64,000 nucleotides of DNA from Desulfobulbaceae bacterium (GCA_003508005.1 DNUE01000091.1:8813-72812), one strand, 5' to 3'; counted from the stretch's first letter, positions 53,947 through 62,947 are shown. A program made the numbers and translations. The notes: a model not told the origin generated them from the letters alone.

Positions 53947-54520
53947 CGCAGGGCACAACCGTGATGTTCATTCAGGCGGACCGGTTCATTGTACCAGCCT
54001 GCCACCGGCAAAGGGAGGATATACTCTATCTTCTTTGCGCCACATTTTTCCTGGCAGACCCCATCTGTCTCGTCAACCCCTTCCGATGAGTATTTCAACT
54101 TCTGCCCGGAATTGCAGAAAACCCTTTGTTGGAGGCATTTCCTTCCATTGGGGTTATGCGCGACAATGTGTCGCTTGCCAATAGCCAACAAACTCCTGAA
54201 AAAATCATACCGGCTAAAATTACCTCAAATTACGACTAAAATCATTATTAATAATTAGTTATAACAGCAAGAGACCTGCCATCAACAGAACATTTTCTGA
54301 TCAATTCCCTCCAGCTGACGACCACTCCTTGATATTTCTTATTAATCCTGTATGATAGGAGCTGGCACCGACTCCGTCTGGGGCCGATCTGACCTATAAT
54401 TAACCCTTCCTGCGCCAAAAAAATGCAACCAATTGCTTCTGTGACCATGGCCCGCCTCGGACCTGCCGGGAATTCAGCCGGGTTGACAGCGGCCCGTCCC
54501 TTTCGAAAGACAGCACGATC
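53947..54520. other. Intergenic region upstream of the HD-GYP pair
   Basis: About 570 bases, AT-rich in the middle. Apart from the promoter noted at 54329-54356 nothing is recognised; ORFs here are short or antisense. Confidence 0.5.
54329..54356 (+). promoter_or_regulatory. Sigma70 promoter of the HD-GYP operon
   Basis: TTGATA (54329-54334), 16-bp spacer, TATGAT (54351-54356): a near-consensus promoter about 165 bp before the first ATG, giving a long 5' leader. Confidence 0.65.
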
Positions 54521-56302
54521 ATGACCTCGCCACAAAGCGCCGGACAGATAGATACTCCGGACAATACGGAACTGCAAGCGGCGAAAAAGGTTGTCCAGTC
54601 CTTCGTTTCGGCCTTCAGGGTCTCTACCCTGTACCCGGCGGAGCACGCATCCTCGCGCAAAAACGTGGCAAAGCTGCAGGAGGATATTGAAGCCTTTCTC
54701 CAAAATTATCCGACACTGCGCCTGGACACGTCCCGGAATACCTTCTTTTACAAGGGCACAGCCCTGTACCAAGGACCGGCCGAGGAAAACAATCCGGCCT
54801 ACCTGCTGACCCGCGACGGCCTCGAATACCTTGAATTCGTCAGGGGCCTGACCCTTGCCGAGACCTCCGCGCTGCTCAATCTGCTGAACCGGAACCGCAA
54901 TCCCTTTGAAGAACCCGAGGGCGACATTGTCACTTCTCTGTGGCAGGAAACTTTTTCCCATATCAATTATCAGGATATGGATATCTTCACCCTGGAATCC
55001 TTTCAGTTCGACCTCGCCACCTTTAAAATGACCCCTGCAGCGGCAGCCGGAACAGCGCAGGCTCAACCATCCGGTTTTGCCCCCTCCCAGTCTGGCCAGG
55101 AGGCAAATACCGAGCCTGCCTCCTCCCCCGCGGACAGCCAGACCTCATCTTCCGCGCAGGAAGCGCCCACCGGGCTTATTCCGGCACTGGGAGTGGCGCT
55201 GGTCACCGTCACTCCTGAAGAGAGCGCGGCACTAGCCTCCCAGGTCCAGGAACAGGAGCGGAAGGATTTCACCAATGATATCCTTGATGTCCTGCTGATC
55301 ATCCTTGTCGTCCAGAAAAACAAGACCCATTTCGTCCACGCTCTGGAATTTCTTGAATTCCAATTCTTCGAAACCCTTGACAAGGGTGATTTTCATCTCA
55401 CCTTCAAGCTCCTGAACAACATCCAACTGATACGAAACCAGTTCAAAGAGCAGAAAACATGGATCCCTTCCCTGCTCGACAATTTTATCCTCGCCCTCTC
55501 CAGCGAGGAAAAATTCGCCCAGGTGTCGTGGGTGAAAAACGAAAAAGCCCTGCGCCAGCATACCCCCTATCTTGCCCAGCTCTGGCAGGTTCTTCGTCTG
55601 CTCAAACCGGAGATCATCATGACCCTTGGGCCGCTGGCTGCCCGGATTCCAATGGACAACCTGCATGTGCGCAATGAGCTTCTGGGTGTCCTTGAAAGCA
55701 AGGCCAAGCAGAAGCCAGAGATTCTGGAATCCTTGCTGGCCAAATCCGACGAACAGGTGAACCTGCTGCTGGTTCCCCTCGTCGCCTGCCTGGTTCACGT
55801 GGATGCGGCCCGGATCTACCTGCAGATGACCCGGCACGGTTCAGCAGAGATCCGGAAAATCGGACTCGACAGCTATATGCAGGTCGCGGCCAAGCCTGAT
55901 TTTACCGGCCTGTTTCATCTGCTCGGCGACCCAGACCCCAGGGTCAGAGAACGGATTGTCAGTTATCTGTTGCAAGCTGGGCCGGAGACGGCCGGATCCC
56001 TGCTAATCCGTTTTCTTGCGCAGACGAAAAAAAATTACGTCGAGGACCATAAGCAAGTTCTTGAAATGTACCGGGCTCTTGCAGCCTGCCGCGCCAGTTC
56101 CGTGCTGCCGTTTCTGGAAACAACCCTGCTGGAGAGCAAACTGACCGGCATGTTCAACAACAACAGCACGATGCACATCAAAGGGGCTGCCCTCGCCCTG
56201 CGATCCATCGGCTCGGATGAGGCAATGGCAATCCTGAAAAAAGGCGGGCAGAGCATGCGGCCTGATGTCCGCCTGGTCTGTCAACACGTCCTGAAGAGAT
56301 AA
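54521..56302 (+). CDS. Uncharacterised helical-repeat protein paired with an HD-GYP gene
   Basis: A 593-residue cytosolic protein. The N-terminal ~150 residues form a domain (VQSFVSAFRVSTLYPAEHA, FFYKGTALY, GLEYLEFVRGLTLAE) that resembles in layout the N-terminus of the following HD-GYP protein. Then comes a Pro/Ala/Ser-rich linker (~175-230) and a long helical part with HEAT-like repeats (~260-590, for example EIRKIGLDSYMQVA and DPRVRERIVSYLLQA). No catalytic motif is seen. One base separates its stop region from the next start, so the two are surely co-transcribed; a regulatory or scaffold partner is plausible. Confidence 0.75.
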   Translation: MTSPQSAGQIDTPDNTELQAAKKVVQSFVSAFRVSTLYPAEHASSRKNVAKLQEDIEAFLQNYPTLRLDTSRNTFFYKGTALYQGPAEENNPAYLLTRDGLEYLEFVRGLTLAETSALLNLLNRNRNPFEEPEGDIVTSLWQETFSHINYQDMDIFTLESFQFDLATFKMTPAAAAGTAQAQPSGFAPSQSGQEANTEPASSPADSQTSSSAQEAPTGLIPALGVALVTVTPEESAALASQVQEQERKDFTNDILDVLLIILVVQKNKTHFVHALEFLEFQFFETLDKGDFHLTFKLLNNIQLIRNQFKEQKTWIPSLLDNFILALSSEEKFAQVSWVKNEKALRQHTPYLAQLWQVLRLLKPEIIMTLGPLAARIPMDNLHVRNELLGVLESKAKQKPEILESLLAKSDEQVNLLLVPLVACLVHVDAARIYLQMTRHGSAEIRKIGLDSYMQVAAKPDFTGLFHLLGDPDPRVRERIVSYLLQAGPETAGSLLIRFLAQTKKNYVEDHKQVLEMYRALAACRASSVLPFLETTLLESKLTGMFNNNSTMHIKGAALALRSIGSDEAMAILKKGGQSMRPDVRLVCQHVLKR

Positions 56303-56303
56303 G

Positions 56304-57827
56304 ATGAGCACCTCCCCAACAACACCCTCCTCCCCGGATCTGCTGCAAACCGAAACCTCTCTGGAGCTTCGGTTCCTGCTGGCCCTGCACATGCTCATCA
56401 ATTCCGCCCGGATCCATCAGGACAATAACCGGGTGTTGCTCTCCTCCGTGGAACAGTTTGTCGCCATCATCGGCGAACTGTTCGAGGAAGAGGATGAGGT
56501 TTCCCTGCTTGCCTCGGCCGGCCGCTTTTATCTGCGGCAGGAAAAACTCCAGTACCGGGCGAACATGGCCGGCATCGTCGGCACCATGCTCGCTTTTTTT
56601 GACCAGCGCAAACTCAACGGCCTGCGCTTCTTTCCGGCCCTCGAGGAGGCTTCCGCAGCAGACATCGCCTCCTTTGCCCGCATCCTCATCAAGGCGGAAA
56701 CCGTGGAAGACCCCGAGCTCTGGCTGGAAACGGAGTTGAAGGCGCCGCAGTTCTCCTGGGTTGAATTTGTCCCAGCCTCGGACGAGAGCCTGCAGGAAGT
56801 AGCCGCAGACGCCAAACGTTCGGAACAGAAGGGCGGTGAGCAGAAAGATTCATCGTCCACGGCCAAGGAGCGGGGGAAAAAAGAAAAAGCGGTCCTGACT
56901 TATGGCTATTCCGTCCTTTCCCTCCAGGAAATCGCCCAGAAAGGGTCCGCGAACCGAAAATCCGGCATAAAGAAGACGCTGCGCATGGTCCACAAGATGA
57001 TCGACATGGTCACCGAGGACAGCGACGTGCTTCTGGGCTTGAGCACCATCAAGGACTATGACGATTACACCTACACTCATTCCGTAAACGTGGCCATCCT
57101 TTCCCTCTGCCTGGGGCAAAAGGTCGGCCTCTCCAAGAAATCGCTGGAGACGCTGACCCTGAGCGCCCTTTTTCACGACCTGGGCAAGATCGATGTGCCC
57201 AAGAATATACTGAACAAGCCGGGTAAGCTTACTGATGTGGAATTCAGGGAAATGAAAAATCATTCCCTGTACAGTGTCCGAAGGATCCTGCTGCTCAAAA
57301 CCTCCCCACAGAAGATGGCGGAGATAATGCTCGGCCCCTTTGAACACCACCTGAAATATGACCTGTCCGGCTATCCCAGGACCCCGCGCAACAAACCTCT
57401 CAGCCTGTTCGGACGCATCATAGCCATTGCCGATGTCTTTGATGCCATCACCGCCCCCCGGGTCTACCGCCCCTTTGCCCTCAGCCCTGACCTCTCGCTG
57501 AGCATGATGCAGGAGAATGCCGGCAAGGATTTCGACCCCATTCTCCTCAAGGTGTTTATCAACATGATCGGCGTCTATCCGATCGGCACCGTGCTGACCT
57601 TCGAGAACGGCGAAATAGGCTTGGTGGCCAAATATTCAGGAGAAGAGGGCAAGGACAAGGATCTCTGGGTTCAACTGCTGATTCCGTCGTCGGAGGGAAA
57701 ATTGATGAAGGGCGACCTGGTCAATCTGGGCCCCATTGACCCCGCCACCAAAACATTCAACCGCCCGATTGCCGGAAGCGCGCATCCCTCAACATACCAC
57801 ATCCAGCCGGCAGAATTTCTGCTCTGA
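56304..57827 (+). CDS. HD-GYP domain protein, predicted cyclic-di-GMP phosphodiesterase
   Basis: A 507-residue protein. Residues ~15-140 form an uncharacterised domain like that in the preceding protein. A charged, low-complexity linker (~155-195) follows. The HD-GYP domain (~225-420) has THSVNVAI, LFHDLGKIDVP, MKNHSLYSV, EHHLKYDLSGYPR and IADVFDAITAPRVYR. The metal residues and the GYP triplet are kept, though the usual HHE--DG is HHLKYD. The family hydrolyses c-di-GMP. A C-terminal ~80-residue beta-rich extension is present. The start lies 1 bp after the upstream stop. Confidence 0.9.
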   Translation: MSTSPTTPSSPDLLQTETSLELRFLLALHMLINSARIHQDNNRVLLSSVEQFVAIIGELFEEEDEVSLLASAGRFYLRQEKLQYRANMAGIVGTMLAFFDQRKLNGLRFFPALEEASAADIASFARILIKAETVEDPELWLETELKAPQFSWVEFVPASDESLQEVAADAKRSEQKGGEQKDSSSTAKERGKKEKAVLTYGYSVLSLQEIAQKGSANRKSGIKKTLRMVHKMIDMVTEDSDVLLGLSTIKDYDDYTYTHSVNVAILSLCLGQKVGLSKKSLETLTLSALFHDLGKIDVPKNILNKPGKLTDVEFREMKNHSLYSVRRILLLKTSPQKMAEIMLGPFEHHLKYDLSGYPRTPRNKPLSLFGRIIAIADVFDAITAPRVYRPFALSPDLSLSMMQENAGKDFDPILLKVFINMIGVYPIGTVLTFENGEIGLVAKYSGEEGKDKDLWVQLLIPSSEGKLMKGDLVNLGPIDPATKTFNRPIAGSAHPSTYHIQPAEFLL

Positions 57828-57924
57828 TCCCGCTGCGACTATACCCCCGACAAAAGCAAAGAATAGATATTGGGTCATCCTTGACGAGTTTCCCCGGCAA
57901 GGACAAGTTGTTCTGCAAGGCGAT

Positions 57925-58066
57925 GCCATTCAGGTTCCACCCCTGCGAATGAACAGGGAACCCCGAGCGAATCGGGGATAGGCCCGCAGCTGCTCCATGC
58001 CTGTCGCCAGTTCGCCGGCTCCATGCTGCCGGAATCTATGATGTATCGGACAACCTGATCCTGCCT
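57925..58066 (+). promoter_or_regulatory. Cobalamin-riboswitch-like element without a downstream gene
   Basis: The stretch shows the ordered core of the cobalamin (B12) riboswitch: AGGTTCC (57932-57938), AACAGGGAA (57952-57960), a small stem CCCCGAGCGAATCGGGG, GGCCCGCAGCTG in place of the usual GGTCCCGCCACTG, CCATGCC, and a 3' end ACCTGATCCTGCCTGCC. Downstream on the plus strand there is only the antisense of the M48 gene, so no controlled gene is visible. It may be a decayed relic or drive an antisense RNA. The call is by eye only. Confidence 0.55.
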
Positions 58067-58073
58067 GCCATGG

Positions 58074-59882
58074 TCATGGTTCGCCCTTCCCACCGGCTTC
58101 CTGACCCATCTTCCGCAACTGCCCCCGGTAATATTCGGCGTTGTCAGGGTCTATTTCCAGGGCTCTTCGCTCCGCCGCCAGGGCCGCCTCAAAGGACCCG
58201 TTCTGCCAAAGGGCGACCGCGAGCGTGTCCAGGATATAACCCGACTTCTTGAGCCCGACTGCTTTCCTGGCCAGGGCCACAGCCCTGGCCGGGTCCCGCA
58301 GCGAAGGATCCTGGGCGGTGGCCAGCAGCCAGGCCAGGTTGTTATAGATATCAGGGTTTTCCGGTTTGAGCCGCAGGGCGGCTTCATATGCGGCAATGGC
58401 CCTGGCCTCCATCTTTTTTTCCTGCAGCAGGTCGCCAAGCAAAAGGAAAAGGAGCCCGTCCGCCGTGCCCTGCTGCACTTTATGCGCCAGCATTGCCTCA
58501 ATGTAACGGATTTCGGCGTTAACGGGTATTTCCCTGAAATCCGAGCGGCCAAGCCCTCCTGCAATCCCGGCAACCATCACAAAATAGACCAGCAGGCTGA
58601 TCCACACCTTGCGGTCGTGGCGGCGGATAGCACCCTGGTCCCGCTCGCATGCGTGCAGAAAATCTATGCGTTCGCCGATACCGAAATGGTGCCAGCTCTT
58701 CTGCTCGCGGATATTGCCCCCCAGTACCGCAATCTTCTCGAATGAGCTGATCAGCGCCCTGCTGTCGCCGAGAACCGAAAAAACATGCAGGTCGGCCTGC
58801 CGCTCAAAATTGCGGATGAAATAGCCGAACAGATAGCGGAAATAAAGGATCATCAGCACAAGGACCGGCAGGGCGAGAAGGATGGCCAGCACTGTTTCCG
58901 GTGAAACCTCCAGCCACCCGATCAGCTGATAGAACCACTCGGAATCCAGGATGAAAAAAGGCAGCGGCTTGGCCACGGCGCCAGCAAAAAGGGAAAAGCC
59001 AAGAATGAGGAAGATATACAGCACCAGGTGCTTTTTCTTCACATGGCCGATCTCATGCGCCAGCACCGCCGAAAGCTCATCCCAGGTCAAGGCTTTCAGC
59101 AGAGCCGGAGTGACGAGAAGATAGCGAAGCCGGGGGATGATGCCCATGACCCCGGCGGTCAGCACTTGCCCTTCGAACAACGGCCAGAGGAGAATCTCCG
59201 CCGAAAATCCCTGGTTTTGGCAAAACTGCTCCATCCTGGTCCGCAACGGCCCGGCAGGGAGAGGCATACAGCGCCAGAGCAGGCGCACCAGCGGCGGGAA
59301 AAAAAACAGGAGGAAAAGGACAAATACCGCAAACAGAGCGACGTCCCCCCACGGTGAATCAAGCAACTGCTGCAGTCCCGGGATACTGAGCAGGGCCAGC
59401 AGGTCGAAAAGGAGGGTGATCAACAGCCAGGGGAGGACAATGGGGAGATTCGCCCGTATATTCGCGGCAATGAACGACAGGTGGGTATGGGAGCGCTGAA
59501 AGACCTCCTGGTAGGGCTTCCTGGCATGGATCCACATCAGGGAAAGATACCCAAAGAAAAGCCCCAGCCCCCCGAGATTTTCCAGCACGGGCAGACGTCC
59601 GCCAAGGGCCAGAGGGTGCAGGTAATACTTCAGGTCCAAGCCATGCAGACTGGCGACGAACACGGCCACCGCCGTGACGGAAAGAAACCGTTCCCGGGCA
59701 AAATATGTCCTTGACCCTCCCCCTTGGGCAAACACCTTCCGGCACAGATAAGAATAGGCCCCGTACACCAGAACAAGAAGCGACAGGGCGAACAGGGGCG
59801 GCAACGCAGGGTGATCGGGCGCGTTGTCAGTGGTGAGGGCGAAGATCACCACCAGAAAATAGAGGAGATTGGTGTAGGACAT
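58074..59882 (-). CDS. M48-family membrane metalloprotease with C-terminal TPR
   Basis: A 602-residue integral membrane protein. Several N-terminal helices (residues 1-215) come first. The zinc motif is LAHEIGHVKKKHL (~275-287), the third-ligand region is NFERQADLHVF, and another helix pair lies between. The C-terminal ~130 residues are TPR repeats (AIAAYEAALRLKPENPDIYNNLAWLLA). Such proteases act in membrane-protein quality control. The start codon is GTG at 59882, directly against a copy of the interspersed repeat, so the repeat forms its 5' leader. It overlaps no other gene. Confidence 0.88.
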   Translation of the reverse strand: MSYTNLLYFLVVIFALTTDNAPDHPALPPLFALSLLVLVYGAYSYLCRKVFAQGGGSRTYFARERFLSVTAVAVFVASLHGLDLKYYLHPLALGGRLPVLENLGGLGLFFGYLSLMWIHARKPYQEVFQRSHTHLSFIAANIRANLPIVLPWLLITLLFDLLALLSIPGLQQLLDSPWGDVALFAVFVLFLLFFFPPLVRLLWRCMPLPAGPLRTRMEQFCQNQGFSAEILLWPLFEGQVLTAGVMGIIPRLRYLLVTPALLKALTWDELSAVLAHEIGHVKKKHLVLYIFLILGFSLFAGAVAKPLPFFILDSEWFYQLIGWLEVSPETVLAILLALPVLVLMILYFRYLFGYFIRNFERQADLHVFSVLGDSRALISSFEKIAVLGGNIREQKSWHHFGIGERIDFLHACERDQGAIRRHDRKVWISLLVYFVMVAGIAGGLGRSDFREIPVNAEIRYIEAMLAHKVQQGTADGLLFLLLGDLLQEKKMEARAIAAYEAALRLKPENPDIYNNLAWLLATAQDPSLRDPARAVALARKAVGLKKSGYILDTLAVALWQNGSFEAALAAERRALEIDPDNAEYYRGQLRKMGQEAGGKGEP

Positions 59883-59883
59883 A

Positions 59884-59986
59884 CATTGTCAGAACCGCAA
59901 AAAGTGCGATTCTGACGCCGGCATGCACTGCAACCTCTTGAAATCAGAGGGGCGGATGGTCAAAAATTTCACTTTTTGCAAGGTTA
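59884..59986 (+). repeat. Interspersed ~100-bp repeat, copy B
   Basis: Same anchors as copy A: GTCAGAA...TTCTGACGCCGGCA, TTGAAATCA, GGATGGT, GCAAGGTTATC. In this copy AACCGCAAAAAGTG near the left end and CACTTTTTGCAAGGTT at the right end are complementary, so the whole element can fold on itself. Confidence 0.7.
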
Positions 59987-60148
59987 TCGCGGTTTCGCTC
60001 TGTTCTGGGAAAAAACAAGGAGGCAATACCCCCTTCACTTTACATATCATACTCACAGTTCCGCCAACTGCCAACTCCGCTGAACAGAATGGACAAAAAA
60101 CCTTTCCTGACGCCCCGGCGGATTTCCCTGCACAATCTCAGAAAATTA

Positions 60149-60176
60149 TTGACTGTAGTATGTTTCCTGGTATTAT
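60149..60176 (+). promoter_or_regulatory. Sigma70 promoter of the tRNA gene
   Basis: TTGACT (60149-60154), 16-bp spacer, TATTAT (60171-60176), about 22 bp before the tRNA. A strong, well-placed promoter. Confidence 0.75.
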
Positions 60177-60198
60177 AAAAAATTTATCTTAAGGAGAT

Positions 60199-60275
60199 GG
60201 GCCTATAGCTCAATTGGCTAGAGCCACCGGCTCATAACCGGTCGGTCCCTGGTTCGAGTCCAGGTAGGCCCACCA
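60199..60275 (+). tRNA. tRNA with CAT anticodon (Ile2 or elongator Met)
   Basis: A full 77-nt cloverleaf with encoded CCA. The acceptor stem GGGCCTA pairs perfectly with TAGGCCC, the anticodon stem ACCGG pairs with CCGGT, and the TTCGAGTC loop is standard. The anticodon at 60233-60235 is CAT. With the GGGCC acceptor and ACCGG stem it may be the lysidine-modified tRNA-Ile2 rather than elongator Met; sequence alone does not settle this. It is not the initiator, since the acceptor pairs at position 1-72 and there is no GGG/CCC anticodon stem. Confidence 0.96.
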
Positions 60276-60406
60276 CAAGAAAAATCCGGAACCGGTGGCC
60301 TGGCTTGGCCGAACCGCTTCCAGAACGAGTGCACAATACACTTGAATAAGACTTTCGGCTTTCGAAAACTTATTTTGTTCCGACCCGCCCCCAGTGGCGA
60401 GAAGTC

Positions 60407-60450
60407 AGAAAAAGAGGTACTTCCCTGCGGATGTACCTCTTTTTCTTTTA
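60407..60450 (+). terminator. Rho-independent terminator after the tRNA
   Basis: A 14-bp perfect stem (AGAAAAAGAGGTAC / GTACCTCTTTTTCT) with a 12-nt loop, followed by further T residues. It lies ~130 bp after the tRNA. Because its right arm covers the ATG at 60431, the Nif3-like gene more likely starts at 60461. Confidence 0.8.
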
Positions 60451-60460
60451 CGCAGTATTG

Positions 60461-61267
60461 ATGAGCCCGACTGTTCAGGATATTTTTAATATTATTGACT
60501 CCATTGCTCCGGTGCATCTGGCGGAACCCTGGGATAACGTTGGCCTGATGGTCGGCAACTGGTCGGCCCAGGTTACGGCCATCCTTCTTGGCCTCGACCC
60601 CACCACACCGTTGCTCGACGAAGCATTGACGCTGAACGCCAACCTTGTCATCACTCACCACCCGGTGATTTTTCACCCCCTGAAATCGATCCACCTTGAT
60701 CAGCCAGACGGACAGTTCATTGAGCTGGCGCTCAAGAACAAGATGAGCATCATCAGCAGCCACACCAATTTCGATTCGGCCCCGGGCGGCACCAGCGATA
60801 TCCTGGCCCAACTCCTCGGTCTGCAGAACATCCAGCCCCTGGTTCCCCATGAATGCGGAGAGCCTGGCTGCGGTATCGGGCGCGTGGGCGATTACGTCGA
60901 TCCGCTCAGCCCGGAGGATTTTATCGAAAGGCTGCGGACGGCATGCGCCCCGCCCTGGCTGCTTGGCGCAGGAACCGTCCCCCGCCGGATAAGCAGGGTT
61001 GCCGTCTGCGGCGGCTCCTGCAGCGAACTTGCGGAGCAGGCGCTGCGGGCCGAAGCCCAGGTCCTGCTGACAGCCGAAGTCAAGCACCACATCGCCCGCC
61101 GGGCGGAAGAGACAGGGTTATGGCTCATCGATGCGGGACATTTTGCCACCGAATTGCCCGGGATGCATAATCTTGCCCGGCTGCTGGCAGCAGAGGCAGA
61201 CAAGCGCTTCGGCGGGATTCCCGTTGCCGTGTGCGGGATCCAGGGCTCACCTCTTCACCTGATATGA
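60461..61267 (+). CDS. Nif3-like dinuclear metal-centre protein
   Basis: A 268-residue Nif3/YbgI-family protein. Metal-site motifs are AEPWDNVGLMVG, NLVITHHPVIFHPLKS (His-His), SSHTNFDSAPGG (His/Asp) and, near the C-terminus, LIDAGHFATELPG (His/Glu). Members form toroidal hexamers; some act as GTP cyclohydrolase type 2-like proteins but most functions are unknown. The ATG at 60461 is preferred over 60431. It is followed by the zinc-ribbon gene, 100 bp away, a common bacterial pairing. Confidence 0.92.
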   Translation: MSPTVQDIFNIIDSIAPVHLAEPWDNVGLMVGNWSAQVTAILLGLDPTTPLLDEALTLNANLVITHHPVIFHPLKSIHLDQPDGQFIELALKNKMSIISSHTNFDSAPGGTSDILAQLLGLQNIQPLVPHECGEPGCGIGRVGDYVDPLSPEDFIERLRTACAPPWLLGAGTVPRRISRVAVCGGSCSELAEQALRAEAQVLLTAEVKHHIARRAEETGLWLIDAGHFATELPGMHNLARLLAAEADKRFGGIPVAVCGIQGSPLHLI

Positions 61268-61366
61268 CAGTCAAGTTTGAAATAACCAGGAAATTGAACG
61301 TTAAGCAAACCGGGATGCAGAAAACGTCAGCAACATAACCAGACCGGCCTGACAAGGAGTGGACAA

Positions 61367-62095
61367 TTGAACCAGGAAATCAGCAAACTTATTGACCTGC
61401 AGGGGATCGATTCGGAACTCGACGGCTTTGACCAGGAAATCAAGGCCAAGGAACAGGAAATCGTTGCCCGCGAACAATCCATCGCCGACAAGGAGACAAA
61501 AATCAGCCTCCTCAAGGTGCAGACCGAGGAACTCGCGCAGAGCCAGCGTGATCTCAAGGCCGAATTGGAAGACGCCCTGGCCCGCATCAAGGACCGGCAG
61601 AACAAGATGATGCAGGTGCAGACCAGCCGCGAGCATCAGGCCCTGCTGAAGGAAATCGAGGAAAACAAAAAGCTGATCAAGGCCAACGAGGAAAGAACGC
61701 TCCAGATCATGGAACAGATCGAGGAGGCCGAAAAAAACGCGCTGGAACTTGCCAACCTTTGCAGCGGAGAGAAGACACTGCTGGTCGAGGAAGCAGAAAA
61801 CGTCAAAAAGGCGGTCAGCAAAATCCTCGCCCGCAAGAAAAGCGTGCTGGACCAGCGAATGGTGCTCATTCCGGAACTGAATCCCGGCACGCTGAAACGG
61901 TATGATATGCTCCGGCAGAAGCGCAACGGCTCCGCCGTGGTGCCCACCAAAAACGGCATCTGCCAGGGCTGCTTCATGACCATACCACCTCAGCAGGACA
62001 ACGAGATCCGCAGGGGCGAAAAACTGAACTTCTGTCCGACTTGCCAGCGCATCCTCTTCTTCCTGGCCGAAGACGCCGAACCTGCCGATGCGTGA
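61367..62095 (+). CDS. Coiled-coil zinc-ribbon protein (CT398/HP0958-like)
   Basis: A 242-residue protein. Residues ~1-170 form a long charged coiled-coil hairpin (Glu/Lys/Gln-rich). The C-terminal zinc ribbon is CQGCFMTIPPQQ...FCPTCQRILF (C4). Homologues such as HP0958 bind RNA or help flagellar regulation; others occur simply beside nif3-like genes. The start is TTG at 61367 with a good AAGGAG site. It overlaps the RNase H gene by 8 bp. Confidence 0.88.
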   Translation: MNQEISKLIDLQGIDSELDGFDQEIKAKEQEIVAREQSIADKETKISLLKVQTEELAQSQRDLKAELEDALARIKDRQNKMMQVQTSREHQALLKEIEENKKLIKANEERTLQIMEQIEEAEKNALELANLCSGEKTLLVEEAENVKKAVSKILARKKSVLDQRMVLIPELNPGTLKRYDMLRQKRNGSAVVPTKNGICQGCFMTIPPQQDNEIRRGEKLNFCPTCQRILFFLAEDAEPADA

Positions 62096-62756
62096 GCACC
62101 GCCAGGACCTGGAGATCCTGCAGCGCCTCGCAGAGCGATTGCCGGAACACCTGCTGCGCGAACTTTTTCCGGACCGGGAACCGATGGCAATCAGGGATGC
62201 GCTGTTGCGCATTGCCGACGGCTCTGCGCCGGCAGCCCCCAAAAAAAGTTCGGCGCCATCGCTCCCTTTCTCCAGGCCTGAAGGAACGTCGGTTGCCCCT
62301 GCTCCCCGGCCGGGCGAAGAATGTCTCCTGTACACGGATGGCGCCTCGCGCGGCAATCCAGGCGAAGCGGGAGCGGGAGTGGTCCTCCTGGACGGCGACC
62401 GCCGCCAGGTCGCCAGCCGCGCCATCTATCTGGGGCAGTGCACCAACAACGTCGCGGAATACCGGGCGCTGCTTGCCGGCCTGGAACTGGCCCTCCAGAA
62501 CGGCTGCGAGCGGCTCGCTATTTTCCTTGATTCGGAACTGATCGTCCGGCAGATTTCCGGACAGTACAAGGTCAAGAACGCCCATCTGCAGCCGCTGTAC
62601 ATCCAGGCCAAGGGTCTGCTGCAAAGGCTGCGCGGCTGGCGGATCAAGCACGTGCCCCGCGCCGAGAACTCCGAGGCTGATCAGCTGGCAAACAGGGGCA
62701 TAGACGAAAAAAAAATGGGCGCAACGAACCCCGCGGGCCAGGCATGCACATCCTGA
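62088..62756 (+). CDS. rnhA: RNase HI-like ribonuclease with N-terminal extension
   Basis: A 222-residue protein. The C-terminal RNase H fold has the catalytic carboxylates in LYTDGASRGNPG (Asp), NNVAEYRALL (Glu), IFLDSELIV (Asp) and NSEADQLAN (Asp). The short YTDGASRGNPG type with no basic protrusion resembles the YpdQ/archaeal-like RNase HI group. About 75 N-terminal residues form a separate helical piece plus Pro/Ala linker, not the usual hybrid-binding domain. It cleaves RNA in RNA-DNA hybrids. It is coupled to the upstream gene by an 8-bp overlap. Confidence 0.9.
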   Translation: MREHRQDLEILQRLAERLPEHLLRELFPDREPMAIRDALLRIADGSAPAAPKKSSAPSLPFSRPEGTSVAPAPRPGEECLLYTDGASRGNPGEAGAGVVLLDGDRRQVASRAIYLGQCTNNVAEYRALLAGLELALQNGCERLAIFLDSELIVRQISGQYKVKNAHLQPLYIQAKGLLQRLRGWRIKHVPRAENSEADQLANRGIDEKKMGATNPAGQACTS

Positions 62757-62860
62757 AGAATATGGGCGCATACTGTACTCCGGTAAAAATGAATCGAGCG
62801 CAACACAGCATTTGGGGAATTTTTGCCAAGCCATCACAGTTGGGGGGATCGCCACAGGAG

Positions 62861-62937
62861 TGATTCCGATGCCGGCAAGCCGGGTCACAGCTTGAAATCA
62901 CAACCGGGGATGGTTAGTTTTCTTTTCCGAGGTTATC
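62861..62937 (+). repeat. Interspersed ~100-bp repeat, copy C (left part diverged)
   Basis: Anchors CCGATGCCGGCA, TTGAAATCA, GGGGATGGTTAG and TTTTCCGAGGTTATC are in the same order and spacing as copies A and B. The GTCAGA left end is not evident. It lies immediately upstream of rnpB. Confidence 0.6.
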
Positions 62938-62947
62938 AAAACAAAAT

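Noticed and set aside
60218..61090. 290-codon minus-strand frame across the tRNA
   Set aside because: It overlaps the tRNA and is antisense to the Nif3-like gene; its start lies in tRNA sequence.
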